A DNA stretch of 64,000 bases from Stenopsyche tienmushanensis (lineage: Eukaryota; Arthropoda; Insecta; Trichoptera; Stenopsychidae). The notes below the pieces were generated by a model. That model searched no databases. It was not told where the DNA came from and worked only from the letters and a program-made list of their open reading frames with translations. Shown here piece after piece: positions 1 to 10,780 of this stretch. Every line of letters begins with the position of its first letter. Within the stretch, counting starts at the first letter, position 1. Made by a program: the position numbers and the translations under genes. The stretch covers positions 620,001-684,000 of the forward strand of contig WACJ01000070.1 in the NCBI GenBank assembly GCA_008973525.1. The letters are read 5' to 3'.

Positions 1-14
1 CATCCATCCAAATT

Positions 15-66
15 ACCATCGTGTGACGCTTGACAACCTTCACAAAGAATTCTCTGAAGTCTCCTT
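15..66 (+). pseudogene. mariner transposase scrap (family A)
   Basis: The first bases translate to a short stretch resembling R-V-T-L-D-N-L-H-K-E-F, the linker before the second helix-turn-helix of a mariner transposase. The same stretch recurs near 7.5, 28.2 and 36.5 kb. Nothing else of the element follows, and the window edge cuts the upstream side. It is too short to classify alone; the assignment rests on the better copies. Confidence 0.5.
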
Positions 67-1245
67 TTAGAATATCCAGAATGCTAACTACGAAACATTT
101 TTACGTTTAATTAATGCATTAAGATTGAAATCAATTTCATTTGGAAGATTAATTTTTGGATTTTATTTAAAGACGTACTCTGTACGATATCATAAAATAT
201 ATCTGCATACTTCAAAAAACAATTTTAGCATGAGGAACAATCATAATATCCAAGGTTTATGCTCGAGTTGAGCCGAAACAAGCTTTCAATATGCATATTT
301 GTTACTTGAAGGAGAAAATGGAATTTTATATACACGGATAATTTAATATAAATGTAATTTAGTTTGCCTTTCCCGTATGCTTTTTTTGCTTAATTTTCAT
401 TTCTTTTCATCCTGTCACAATAACAAAACATTATTTCCGGTTCACGGTCGGAGTCTCTTGTTTTTCATGGCTCGACAATCGCCACATTATGTTGTGTGTT
501 CGTCGTCCCGAAATCGCCGACCATGGCCGTTGGATGGCCGCCAAGTCTCCACAAGTGAGAAACTCGCAGGAAGCCTCCGATTTAAATGTCATTATATCGG
601 AGAATGAAATAAATCGCTCCCGCCGTTCATCCGAAGCCACGTACGGACGTGTTTATTGGGTTACAGGGAGCCTGGAGTAATCATCGAATTTGCTCCCGTC
701 GCCAGTGCGGATCTCTTTCACTTTCTGCGATACAAATGCGATCTTCCCTGACAACCGGAAAACTTTTCCTGCTCGCAAGGAAATATATTTTTTTATTAGC
801 ATTCTGTTCATTCTAACGCGTGTCAATTGATAAAGCCTACTCTGCACAAATATGGCAGTGGCGAGGACGTGACGGGTAAGCAAATTATTGCCACATGTAC
901 AAATGATTTTATCTCACTTATATAACTTCAAAAAACAATTTGCTGCTGTATTTTTTCACCCAGTGGTGTGAAACTCCAAAAACAACCCCCTTATGATATG
1001 TTTAATATTCATAACGAAGTTCAAGTTAGCCAACTATATTCAATTTAACGATGCTAGCATAGAATAACTCAAGCGTAACAATAAGAATTCATCCATTATT
1101 TTTCTTAAGAAAATATATTCGTTGTAGATAGAAATATGTATCCATAACATTACGATTGGGTTACAAAACAATAATATTTTTTTATTACAAATCAATCAGT
1201 CATATTCCGCATTTGGTTCGTTTTAGAGCTTAGCATATATTTTAA
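67..1245. other. no recognised gene or repeat
   Basis: The stretch is AT-rich except for a GC-richer patch at about 430-720, where three short frames overlap on both strands (63-76 codons). None resembles a known family, and mutual overlap on opposite strands suggests chance frames in GC-rich DNA. It may be unique host sequence. Confidence 0.5.
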
Positions 1246-1249
1246 TATT

Positions 1250-1425
1250 AAGACGCCAAGAGAAAAAGTGCCATTCATCGGCGCTGGAATCGCTATCAAA
1301 TACAATGGTAAGTAGCACCTCAGCGCACCAAGTGACCTCTGAGTATTATCCAACGTGACCGAACAACGCGACGGTCTGGAACTGTTACAGCGACGAAGGC
1401 AATGAAACGGGGGCTTAATAATTCG
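1250..1425. repeat. GC-richer segment repeated at 27.16-27.28 kb
   Basis: This segment shares a clear stretch with 27157-27275: a GACCGAACAA core, then GACGGTC, then a run like GCGACGAAGGCAA. Both copies lie within about 200 bp of a hAT relic, but on opposite sides of it. The class is unknown and no coding frame is convincing. The similarity is seen by eye over roughly 110 bp with substitutions and small gaps. Confidence 0.55.
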
Positions 1426-1613
1426 GTAAGAACACCCAGAATTATTTATTATACTCAATTATGGCTTAATAATATCAATTTATTATTAATCAATGACAAT
1501 TTTTGAAATGGTTTTCACAACAAAAAAAAAAGTTTTTGCGGATTTAAAGATGAATCAAATTTGAAGCTTTACCAAATATATTCAACATTTTTAAATTGAT
1601 TTTCATGAGTAGA

Positions 1614-2235
1614 TACAAGCCCGAGCCAAAATTTCGATCCCGGGATTTCGGGATTGCAAATATGCCCGAAGTAACATTAAAGCATCGAGTGTTTCGTCAT
1701 TTAGTCTGGATCTGATTTTGGAAGCTAGACAACTTGCTGCTGAAAATTGAATGAAAATCTCCATTTTCGTATAGCACCATCAATGTGACTGATGAAATTC
1801 CTTTCTGCTGAAACACGGACTAAAATTCACAAAATTCCCGATTTCCCTACAAATTATTTTTTTCCGTCGCTGCAGATGAATACATATATAATATAATACT
1901 TTGGTGTGATTCATAAATATATTACGGAAGAATACAACAAATCTGAAACCCGTATCTATTATATTTCATGTCGATATTCCCATTATTAGAGTCGAGGTGT
2001 AGTAAATACATCACCGGTGGGAAAGGTTAATATAACAATTAAAAACTTATATGTACTTTATATATGTATACATAGATTATACAATTAATGTCCCTAGACA
2101 TCGTCTAAGCTCGCCAATTAGTAGTTACGCCACTATTTCCAAGCGTCCAAATTTCGGCGGGAATGTCTCGATTTAGTAACCTTCATCGTGCTGGTGAGGT
2201 TGTACTATTTCTGTTAGATAAAAATTTCAATCCCG
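1614..2235 (-). pseudogene. hAT transposon 3' relic (copy 1)
   Basis: About 550 bp from 1690 onward matches 26548-27125 closely. It begins in the antisense of a hAT C-terminal dimerisation region and runs into the 3' non-coding part. Compared with the second copy, roughly 85 bp encoding the T-S-V-E-A-E-R-A-F core is missing, so this copy cannot encode the domain. Upstream, around 1640, lies a CCCGGGATTTCGGGATT stretch like the GC-palindromic ends of some hAT elements. It is a dead copy; the other terminus was not found. Confidence 0.65.
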
Positions 2236-2917
2236 AATTTTGGAGTAGATTTGCTCTCTTTTTGCTTTTGTATCCCGATAGCGTGACCTCGGCTTTCGCT
2301 TCTGAACTCTAACAGGGAAAAATCATCAAGAAAACATCGTCATTGTGCCGATTGTTTGACATTTTATTGATAAACTGCGACATGTGCCTCATTTCGACCA
2401 CTATTACCGACTGAATGAAGATCTAAACGTGTTCCGTTGTTCATCGCCGCCGACTCGTCGGACAGGACCATTATCTATAGATCGCGCCAAACGCGGGTTC
2501 ATATGCGATCTAATTCACTTGATATAATTGTTTTACATTACAAGACACTCATTTTTTTCCAAATATATCAATCAGTTCGTTATAAATTACTTTTTAGAAT
2601 TTGCGTTGCAAATATTGTTTTTTACATTGCCTTGAAAATTAAAAAAAATTAAAACCATTTAAATCAGACGTTGATATATATTCTTTAATAGATTTTCTCT
2701 AAATGTTTTTCTAAATTTGTCGTTATTTTACTTAATTATTCTGATGATTGTTTATCATCCTTTTTCAAATTATACTTTAAATTTATACATAGCTTTTATT
2801 CCAATTTCAGCATAAGTCCAGATAGATGAAGACACAACTCACCCTGTAAAAAATAAATTAATAAATTATTAAATAATATTTTTATTAAGCATTTGTATAT
2901 GTGAAAATTTACAATAG
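2236..2917. other. no recognised gene or repeat
   Basis: Mostly AT-rich sequence. A 71-codon frame at 2437-2652 has no recognisable motif and ends in low-complexity A/T, so it was not called. A short run around 2840-2890 is A/T simple sequence. Confidence 0.5.
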
Positions 2918-3305
2918 AGGGTCTTTGAATAAGGACGCACAAAAATGGATGTGTAAACAAGCAAAATGATCTAAAATTGACTTAGATTGGATGATATGAA
3001 TATCAACGACATGTGATTCCAACAAAACGGTGCTACATGCCACACCGCGCATGCCACGATGGACATTCTGCACGAGCGATTTTAATGCTTTGATTATATC
3101 GCGCAGCAGTGATTTGAACCGGCCAACGATTTAACGCCTTTAGACTTCTTCCTTTGGGGCTATCTTAAAGACATTGAATGATGTTATATTCTATATTTAA
3201 TACCATAAAATAGTATTTAAATTTTTAAAAAAATTGAGTCGATATCTTATACACAACATATTTTATTTACATTTAAAAATCGAGCGTTCTTATTAAAATA
3301 CCCTG
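2918..3305 (+). pseudogene. Tc1/mariner-superfamily transposase relic (family B, copy 1)
   Basis: Near 3021 the forward translation reads Q-Q-N-G-A-T-C-H-T-A, and after a degenerate stretch L-T-P-L-D-F-F-L-W-G-Y-L-K-D. These are the second and third catalytic aspartate regions of an insect DDE transposase of the Tc1/mariner group; the first of these two aspartates is changed to asparagine. The ends carry GTCTTTGAATAAGGACGC on the left and GCGTTCTTATTAAAATA on the right, an imperfect inverted repeat shared with copies at 18.7, 40.6 and 59.0 kb. The N-terminal two thirds is absent, so it is a deletion derivative. Confidence 0.75.
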
Positions 3306-4415
3306 TATGTTAGGAAAAGCATGTATATTATAGATATGATTTGATACGGGCGTTTTGTATTTGGCGAAGTTATCAGAATCACGCATAAAGATAATCTTGA
3401 ACTTTGCAAATAACGACTTGGCACGTATTTGCAAGTTTAACGGAATATTTAGATACTGAAATAGCAAGTAAAACAGAAGGCTTGCTATAAGATCACGTAG
3501 TTTCTTCTAAATAGGAAGACTGTCCAAAACGCAAAATCATTCACGAAAGTTCTCACTACAATCAAAGACATCATCGTTATTGTTCATGGCGCGCAATTTT
3601 CATCCCCCGACGCTGGGGTGGTTCCTCCGCCTAATTACCGATACAAAGTAACCAGCGATTAAAATCACCTCAGAATTTTAAATGGCATTCATTAGGGGTA
3701 GGAGATAAGTTTTTACGAGGGTAATCAGCTATAAAGTTGTGTTGGTCGGTGATTATTTGTTTGTCTATAAACTTGAGAATTTGAATCGAGCACTATGACA
3801 TTTATTAGAATTATTCATAGGACTATCAACATTTCGGTGCCCGACCGTTACGGTCTGCAAAACGTTCCGCTCGCATTAATTATTCTGCACTACTGTATTT
3901 TCATATAAAGGGCTTGCGGCAACATAAGGAGCCGCAAATAATGTAAATGATATATTTTGAAGGCGTTTTATAGTACGGTAAAATTATGTTAAATTTTCAC
4001 CCGCCGCAAGAAGCCCCGGACTTCCCATAAATAACCGTTTATTCCAAATACATCGACCTTTCGACCCCCCCGAAAAAATGAAAAAAAAACCCCGACATAA
4101 TTGCTTGAATATCGGTGCATTTCAGTAAAAGTTCAACAGTTGACGACATTCTGCGCTCCTTATGGTGCACTTAATAAGTGCATTGCTTTTCTTTCATAAT
4201 GCAAACGTAAAGTGCACATTTCGTCTCGCATATTTGGAGCTTTTTATTGAGAATATTATTATTTCTTGCCGTGGAGTTGAATAAAATTGCGATGCATGAA
4301 AGCTATGCAGTTCGCGTATAAATGCAATTTGCTTAAATGAAATTCGTTTTGAATCTATTAAGTTATATCGGTCGTATTTCATTCGTATAGCTTTAATTTT
4401 TAATACATTTTAGAG
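3306..4415. other. unique sequence, no gene recognised
   Basis: Between two transposon relics lies 1.1 kb with patches of moderate GC (about 3560-3660 and 3980-4080) and no repeat recognised within the window. Short frames have no motifs. It could be intronic or intergenic host DNA. Confidence 0.45.
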
Positions 4416-4419
4416 CACA

Positions 4420-4700
4420 AAAATGGAGACGAATTGAAGAAAATCATTTATAAATCGACCAAATGAGATAAAAACGCCAGAAATTATGATGAAAATCCGC
4501 AAAATGGTATTGGATGATCATCCACTGAAAGCGCACGAGGTAGAAGATATAGAAGACATTTTATAACGTTATTTACAAAGCATATTGACTGAAAATTTGG
4601 ACATGAGAAAGCTGTGCGCAAAATGGATGCAGCGTTTGCTTACAATGGAACAAAAACAGCATTGTGTAAAAATAATCAAAAATGAAACAAAGCCGTTCTC
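4420..4700 (+). pseudogene. mariner transposase relic (family C), N-terminal part
   Basis: Forward translation gives R-P-N-E-I-K-T-P-E-I, then K-M-V-L-D-D-H-P-L-K, and after a stop L-T-E-N-L-D-M-R-K-L-C-A-K-W and L-L-T-M-E-Q-K-Q. This is the linker and second helix-turn-helix of a mariner transposase; it shares the N-L-D-M-R-K-L-C block with copies at 12.5 and 56.7 kb, and further copies of the family lie at 31.2 and 38.9 kb. In-frame stops and an early end show it is dead. Neither the catalytic domain nor terminal repeats are visible. Confidence 0.8.
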
Positions 4701-4939
4701 AAGTGCATACGTCAAGAGTCAATTTCAATCCGTCAAGTGTCAATAAATATTTTTAAAAAGTATCATCTGATTTAACCGTTTCATGGCAAAGCAGTGTTTT
4801 CCAAGAATTTCCGCCAAAAGTGCGACATGGCGATATATAGACGTCAAAATACAGACCTAAATATAAAATAGTATATTTAGAGACTTGCAGTTAAAAAACA
4901 GGAACAGATTCAATACATAAAGATAATCCAGAAAATATA

Positions 4940-5386
4940 TCAGGGTGTCCTATAAGTTTCTTTCGTTTTCATATTGAGAAAAAAATGAACAATAATTTGT
5001 ATTACATCAAAATTTATTGAATAATATATGATCTATTCTGTTCTGTTATCTTTCTCCATCTCTCCGGAAGCCTCATAATGCCTTCTTGCCAAAATTTCCC
5101 AGATTTGTTGGCAAAATATTGATCAAGGTATATTTTTATATCATTTTTTGAATTAAATTTTTAAGCACGTAAAGAACTTTTCAATGTAAGAAATAAATAA
5201 TAATCTGAAGAGGCAATGTCCGGAGAGTATGGAAGATGGGGTAAAACATCCCAGTCAAATGATAATAATTTATTTCTGACGAGCAAAGACACATGAGGCT
5301 TGGCGTTATCGTCATGAAAAACAACATCTCGTCTGTTCGCTAATTCTGGCCGTTTTCTGGCAATTGAAACTTATAGGACAACCTAA
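4940..5386 (-). mobile_element. TA-flanked internally deleted mariner (family D)
   Basis: The 447-bp element is bounded by imperfect inverted repeats, CAGGGTGTCCTATAAGTTTC on the left and the complement of TTAGGTTGTCCTATAAGTTT on the right, with TA just outside each end. The inside carries the antisense of the mariner C-terminal region, including a stretch shared with 15240-15290 (AGAAGGCRTTATGAGGCTTC). A full mariner is about 1.3 kb, so most of the transposase is gone. It belongs with the elements at 13.6 and 14.9 kb. Confidence 0.8.
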
Positions 5387-5434
5387 TAGATAATATAGAT
5401 ATAAATATAGATGATATAGAAGTAATACAGAAAG

Positions 5435-5960
5435 GGTATACTCGCACATTCAGTGCAGTGATTACATCGTACATCAATGGCAAGGTCGTGCTGTAAAGGT
5501 ACCCCTACACGTCTATATATTCTCAAATATTACAAAAAGCAATCCATAGCGCTTAATTTGGAATTTATTCAAATCATTATTTCAAACATTTTATTTACCC
5601 TCTCTTCTGTTATTTTATCACGTTTTAATTAAATTTTTGACCAATTTTTACAAACACAAAGAATCGCTTGTATTCATTAGGTATAGGGTCTTCTTAGATC
5701 TTTTGTGGGCTTCTTAGAATTATAATAAATAGTAGAAAACCCACTTAAATCAATTGTATACTTAAATCTCAGTCTGTATCAAAAGAAGTACTATAAGAAA
5801 CGCCATTGTGGTTCTCAACAATATCAACGGTGTTAAGGTTCATTTTTTGATATACAAGTTTTATTCACGTTGCGCGGTCCTGAGAGAAAAGCAGATTTAT
5901 GTGGACGTATTTAAAACATCGCAGTGTCTGGAAAATTTTCGGGGTATTATAGAAATAGAC
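5435..5960 (+). repeat. unknown interspersed repeat, copy A
   Basis: This copy shares scattered but long similarity with 15775-16310 (same strand) and 50600-50910 (opposite strand). The strongest block is at 5829-5895: GTTAAGGTTCATT, GATATACAA, TTTTATTCACG and a GCGCGG or GCGCGAC core. A second block, CGTGCTGTAAAG through CTACACGTC, lies at 5485-5520. No coding potential and no terminal inverted repeat was seen. The length would fit an LTR or a long non-autonomous element, but no primer site or polypurine tract was found, so the class is left open. Confidence 0.65.
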
Positions 5961-7128
5961 ATACACGCGGAATGAATCGTCGATGCGGTCCATGGCATAT
6001 GTTAGAACAAATATGCCTTTGACTTTCAAGCAAATATTTAAATTGAATTATCTTATACATAAATATCAATAACGCTCATGAATGGCATACTTTCTAATGG
6101 CTATTAGATATGAAGACTTACTAGTTATACGCTGCTATAGATGCTAAAGAAATGTTTCACACAATCTTTCTTTTCTTGCCATCCCAAAAGTGACGCGGAT
6201 TTTCCTGTTGTCATCGGAAAATTCTTGTCGAACAAGAGGAAAAGTGAATGAAGAATGTGATAAGCGGACTATTCCTCCATGCACTAAAATTTTATGTCAC
6301 GATTCCGCCTTTGCGGAATTTTTCCGCAATATTCGCTAGACCGGCCTTAAGCTGATAACACGAGCGGTGAACGGGTCATTGAATAATACACCGGCGTGGT
6401 CAGCAAGGGGTTAATGATCAGACAAATATGTTCCGTTTCACACTTTTCCGATAGTGTGAAAGTTCCCACAAAGGAGATCGCCCCCTGGATACCTTAACGG
6501 CAAGCGTTATAATCTCCTAAAGGTCTCGTCCGGCTTTAATATCCCCGGCGAGCCAAGAAATATGAAAATCCTCAAAATATAAAATCCCTAATGCCATTCA
6601 GTGGCTTTGCTCTATTTATGCAAGGAATTAAGGATAACTACTCGGATTTATGACACGATGACGCCCTGATATTTTCTTAATTTAGCCGTCAACTTAGAAA
6701 TCCGCAATGCACGTATAATACGGGACTACTTAAATTATTCATCTTCAGGCTCCAAATGAGGTGATATTGTGAAATTTTATACTTGATTCTTAAACAAGGA
6801 GATACACGTGTTCCTCATTAACCCTCTCGTTCTACATAATTTAATTCTGCCTGCTTTTAATGCGGAATCAGATTCGACAAAATAAATTAATTGTTTATAT
6901 TTCAGGTCATGTTATATGTTAATTATCTTCTTAATTCCAGTTGCTCCCTATGGAGATATTTATTGACTAAATAACACATAGCGTACATAATAATCACACA
7001 ATTATGCTTTGATAATTTCGCAACTTTGATATGATTAATCTACAATTTATCAACAAAAAAAATCTGTAAAGAGTTTGATCAAACATTAGGATGTGGTTCA
7101 AAATTTTACAATATAGGTACGAGCATTG
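5961..7128. other. unique sequence with GC-richer core, no gene
   Basis: The stretch at about 6170-6680 is GC-richer than its surroundings and has no copy elsewhere in the window. It has no long frame and no motif. It is plausible conserved non-coding host DNA, but that is only an inference. Confidence 0.4.
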
Positions 7129-7131
7129 TAA

Positions 7132-7331
7132 GGCCTGATCCACACTATGGTGCCAGTAACGGTTCGATCTCGCTCCGGTCTCGGTCCGATCAAATATTCT
7201 TACACAAGAAACAATCAGAGTGTTCACACTATCGGATCGTTCCAGTCCCGTTTTTTGTATGAGAATATTTGACCGGACCGAGACCGAGAGCGAGATCGAA
7301 CCGTTACCGGCACCATAGTGTGGATCAGGCC
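7132..7331. mobile_element. 200-bp foldback element with TAA target duplication
   Basis: Two arms of about 69 bp, 7132-7200 and 7262-7331, are near-perfect reverse complements starting GGCCTGATCCACACTATGG. They are separated by a 61-bp spacer. The trinucleotide TAA lies directly outside both ends (7129-7131 and 7332-7334). A 3-bp TWA duplication with GGCC-starting ends is typical of PIF/Harbinger (Tourist-like) MITEs, so that class is inferred. The element does not code. The arms would form a strong hairpin if transcribed. Confidence 0.88.
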
Positions 7332-7499
7332 TAATGAGGATATATGGCTCATTTCTTATTTTCTATTAGTTCCATTTGGATACAATAATTTAAACTGGAT
7401 AATTTCTTGAACTTCACGCCGATAATGAGTCTTTTTTGGGGTTAAGCCGGGTTTAGTTGCCAAAAGTTATCCATGTCACATTTTTTTTTTTCGATTTCT

Positions 7500-7860
7500 G
7501 ATGGACAAGAAACTGAGGAGTAAATGCAAAATGACGACGTATAACGCTTGATGACCTTCGCGAAGTATTTCCTGATATTTCTTGAAGTCTTCTTGATGAT
7601 ATTGTTTCGAAAAAACTTAGTTAAAAGTAGTTGTGTAATGTATGGATACCCTGAATGCACACACCGTCAAAATCACGTGAATTTTTGTATAATTTTGCAT
7701 AAGAAGAAGTTTTTCTGGACTCTATCGAGACGAGGGATGATACATGAGTGTGTAACTACACCCCAGAATCCAAAATACAATCCAAAAAGAACTGGTGGCG
7801 GAGGTCTATAATACTGGCATACAAAAATTAAGCTACAGAGATGTCACGATTGTGTAACCT
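7500..7860 (+). pseudogene. mariner transposase relic (family A)
   Basis: The forward translation, with frame changes, resembles R-I-T-L-D-D-L-R-E-V-F-P-D-I-S and later E-T-R-D-D-T-C-V-T-T-P, the region of the first catalytic aspartate (usually D-E-T-W-V). The C-terminal TGGCGGAGGTCTATAATACTG block recurs at 36.88 kb. Stops and indels break the frame repeatedly. No inverted repeats were located. Confidence 0.7.
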
Positions 7861-8872
7861 TGCTTCCTGGATTACCACCCTATATGCATGTTTCTTGGTA
7901 TGATTATGATTATGTTGTTGGATGTAAACGGGGTATGTGAGATGTAGTTAGTTAGATCTTAAATAATATATTATGCCAAACATGCTATTGATCTTCAGAG
8001 ACGCTTCTTGCTTAACAGGTTTTCATTTTTTGAATTCTGTTTAAGAATTTTGGCGAAAATTTAAGCCCACCGATTTTGCCTGAAAAATGACTCTTCTTTT
8101 TTGCCGGAAGATAAAATTCTTATAAAACCTCCGTAATAAATCTCGGGATCAGCACTTTTCAAAAAACACAATTAAAAAGCCGCCCTGGAAGATATTGGAA
8201 AACGTGGGAAAACTTCCGGCAAACTTGTATCAGTTTTTTTAATTTTAAGGCATCTAACGGTGATTGCCGATAGCGAAAATTTTGCCAGTGCCTGCGTGAA
8301 ATAAGGGAATATGTAAGCAAACTTTGGGGCGGTGCTTAATCTGATAACCTTTGCTGGGGAACGACAAATACCGAGGGGCGTTGGGAGGGCGAAAACTTTT
8401 TCTTGACTTAAGAATTTCCACAAAGCCTCAACCATTATCGTTAATTCTCATCCAGAATAGTACTTGAGAAAACCGTCCTCTTACGTGTCGCTCTTAAAAC
8501 TGGATTACCGCGAATATTGCGCAAAAAATAGTGGAGGAGGGCGAAAAAAATCAAAAAGCGTCGCCTAATCGCCCAAACGAGTTATTGGAGGCCTGCCAGC
8601 CCTGGAGTATTAAGCCCCCCCGATATTTAAAAAATGAAAACAGACCGAATGAAAACCTCTTGTGCTTGGCCCAGTTATGATTCTCAACAGCTTTTAATGG
8701 TCGCTAATTATGGGCTTTCGGCGCAGAATACTTCCGAATTTTTTTCAACCCCTAATGTAATATAATTTTCACTGAGAACAATATGGAAAGATTGTCTAAT
8801 ACGCTTCATTATGTTTAATTCCATATTTTTTTAATAAAAAATATTTAAATCTTTAATCATTCTATTATTAAT
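7861..8872. other. unique sequence, no gene recognised
   Basis: The part at about 8040-8760 is moderately GC-rich and single-copy in the window. An 87-codon minus-strand frame at 8172-8435 has no motif or recognisable family and was not called as a gene. Confidence 0.4.
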
Positions 8873-9019
8873 ACTAGAGTGATTCAAATATAGCCCGGAA
8901 TAAATGTAATTCTAATGAAGGGAACTATGAATAAAAATAAGATACTCCATTTGTATTTTTATACATCACTAATACATTTGTACATCAAAATTCCGGATAA
9001 TTTTTAAATCTCCCCCGTA
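8873..9019. mobile_element. short MITE (family E ends joined)
   Basis: The element is about 147 bp. The left end is GATTCAAATATAGCCCGGAA, and the right end is its imperfect complement, TTCCGGATAATTTTTAAATC, before CCCCCGTA. The inner block (TGTAATTCTAATGAAG, AAGATACTCCATTTGTATTT, ATACATCACTAATACATTTG) recurs at 28.95, 43.45, 53.2 and 63.0 kb. It appears to be the two ends of family E fused by deletion of the whole transposase. Confidence 0.75.
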
Positions 9020-9725
9020 TGTTTATAGAAATGCACTGTTTGTGAATTCCTCATGAGTCAAGTAATTAAATTTATTTGACGTAATTAAATTCAAATTGAA
9101 TAAATATAAAGACATCAGCATTGGAACTTCTAAATAGCATCACGTTCTTTGAAGTCATTTTCGGCGCATTAATATTTGATGAATTAAATGACAACTCTTG
9201 AATCCTTGATGCTTTTAAGCAATTAAAATTTATAAGACCAAGTGTCGGTATAATAAGCTGGATGCTGAGCTCTTATTATAAAAGTGTATGTATCATCATA
9301 TCACAAATTTGGAACAGACAGACTTTTTGCTTGTGAAAAAGTAAAATCCTTCAAAATATGTTGGCAAACTTATCGGCATGTTGGCTGTTGATTAAATGCT
9401 TTCGATTTTTAATCAAATTGTATGTAAAAAATCTTATAACATTACTTTGCTAGAAAGAAGTCATGCACTCATAATTTGATAAATATTTGTATGAAATAAT
9501 AGGTTAATCCAGAATTAATGTCGCATTTCCACAAATGCAATTTTGAACCAATCATCTTCAGCCTGTTGTCCAGGAAAGACCTATTTTGACATTGGAGAAA
9601 AACAGTCCCAACCCCAAGAGCAGGACAATGAAAAAATATGCAAATAAATAATTGACTTTGAATTAATAAAATAAGGCTAAAGGGCCACAGCACAGATGTA
9701 CTGCAAACAACTCAATCGTTTGAGT
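9020..9725. other. no recognised gene or repeat
   Basis: AT-rich sequence. A 74-codon minus-strand frame at 9469-9693 is rich in L, F and I with no family resemblance. Nothing supportable was found. Confidence 0.5.
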
Positions 9726-9732
9726 GTGATAT

Positions 9733-10050
9733 TATATCAAAAGAGGCCAGATTTGGTAAAAAAATCGTAACATTATCCTGCAACATGACAACGACCGACC
9801 TCATGACGCAAAAAATTAAGGAACTCGGTTGGGACACTTCGTTGCATCCTGCATATCTATCAGATCTGACACCAGTGGATTATCTGTTCCGGTCAATGTA
9901 ACGTTAAATCATCAAATGAAATAAAGTCACCCTTTTCGCGTTTTTCAATTCAAAATCACACGGTTTTTATAACAATATCTGAATAAACATTTAACATTGA
10001 GTTTTATTGATGAAATCCGACATTAATATTAGGTTTATCTATTGATATTG
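9733..10050 (+). pseudogene. mariner transposase C-terminal relic
   Basis: The forward translation shows L-Q-H-D-N-D-R-P-H-D-A at about 9778-9810 and, shifted in frame, S-D-L-T-P-V-D-Y-L near 9862-9890. These are the second and third catalytic aspartate regions of a mariner (usually H-D-N-A-R-P-H and A-P-S-D-Y-H). The spacing between the two aspartate codons is 91 nt where 105 is expected for DD34D, so there has been a net deletion. It is dead. Confidence 0.75.
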
Positions 10051-10060
10051 GGGTTCTCCA

Positions 10061-10195
10061 GTGGTGTCAGGTTTGAAGACCGTGCGAGCCACGGAATTGG
10101 GCAAATCCCCAGACAAAAAAATTAGTGGTGTCAGATCTGGAAACCGTGCGAGTCATGGAACAGGGCTGCCAAAATAATTAATTTACACGAGAGAG
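10061..10195. repeat. 64-bp minisatellite derived from a transposase catalytic motif (two units)
   Basis: Two tandem units begin GTGGTGTCAG at 10061 and 10125. The complement of a unit translates to W-L-A-R-S-P-D-L-T-P-L-N-F-F-V-W-G, the third-aspartate region of a Tc1/mariner-type transposase. The sequence after the array (TGCCAAAATAATTAATTTAC, then GAGGTGCCCA) is the same as after the longer array near 22.9 kb, so both come from one element family. Confidence 0.75.
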
Positions 10196-10399
10196 GTGCC
10201 CACAAAAAATCTTTATTAAAAAAAATAAGCGCTAATAAACAGTTATTTCGTACTATGACAATCACATATTAAAAAGTTTTTAGGCGAAATTTTGGGTATT
10301 TTTTCAAAATATTGAAAATCTGTCAAAAACTATTTTGACAACCCTGACACTTAGGACAAAGGGTCTATGTATAAAAAGAAGCAAAAGATCCCACTTATC

Positions 10400-10780
10400 C
10401 CCAAAAAAAATTGTCGACGGTCACACGATTTTGTGCTCCCGTGTGAACATTCTGAGCACGTATCTCGCACACAACTTCTTATAACCAAAGTTTTCCGACA
10501 CAATATCACCGAGGAGACTTCAAGAAATGTCAGGAAATTCTTTTTGACGGTCGTCAGGCTTCACATGGTGGTTATTTCGCACTTGTTCTTCAATTTTTTG
10601 CACAAGTTCGTCAGAAATCACTGATAGTACGGCCTTCTCTAAAAAGCCTGCGGTTTATTCTGCAAAGTTTAAATATGGCCAGAAGATTACGGGAGTGCGC
10701 GATGACTTTTCCATCGGAAGAATTTACTGTCACTAAAAAAAATGGCCGACAAACACGCGGGATCAAACAGATTCATCGTT
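10400..10780 (-). pseudogene. mariner transposase relic (family A), N-terminal half
   Basis: The minus strand translates to K-I-E-E-Q-V-R-N-N-H-H-V, then F-P-D-I-S, a stop, then F-G-Y-K-K-L-C-A-R-Y-V and M-F-T-R-E-H-K. This is the DNA-binding half of a mariner transposase, matching the minus-strand copy at 20.9 kb. Near 10700-10760 it carries the family's leader (complement of GCCATTTT...TCATAGTAAATTCTTCC). Stops and loss of the catalytic half show it is inactive. Confidence 0.78.

Noticed and set aside
8172..8435. 87-codon minus-strand frame in a GC-richer island
   Set aside because: There is no recognisable domain or repeat; the length is within chance for this composition.
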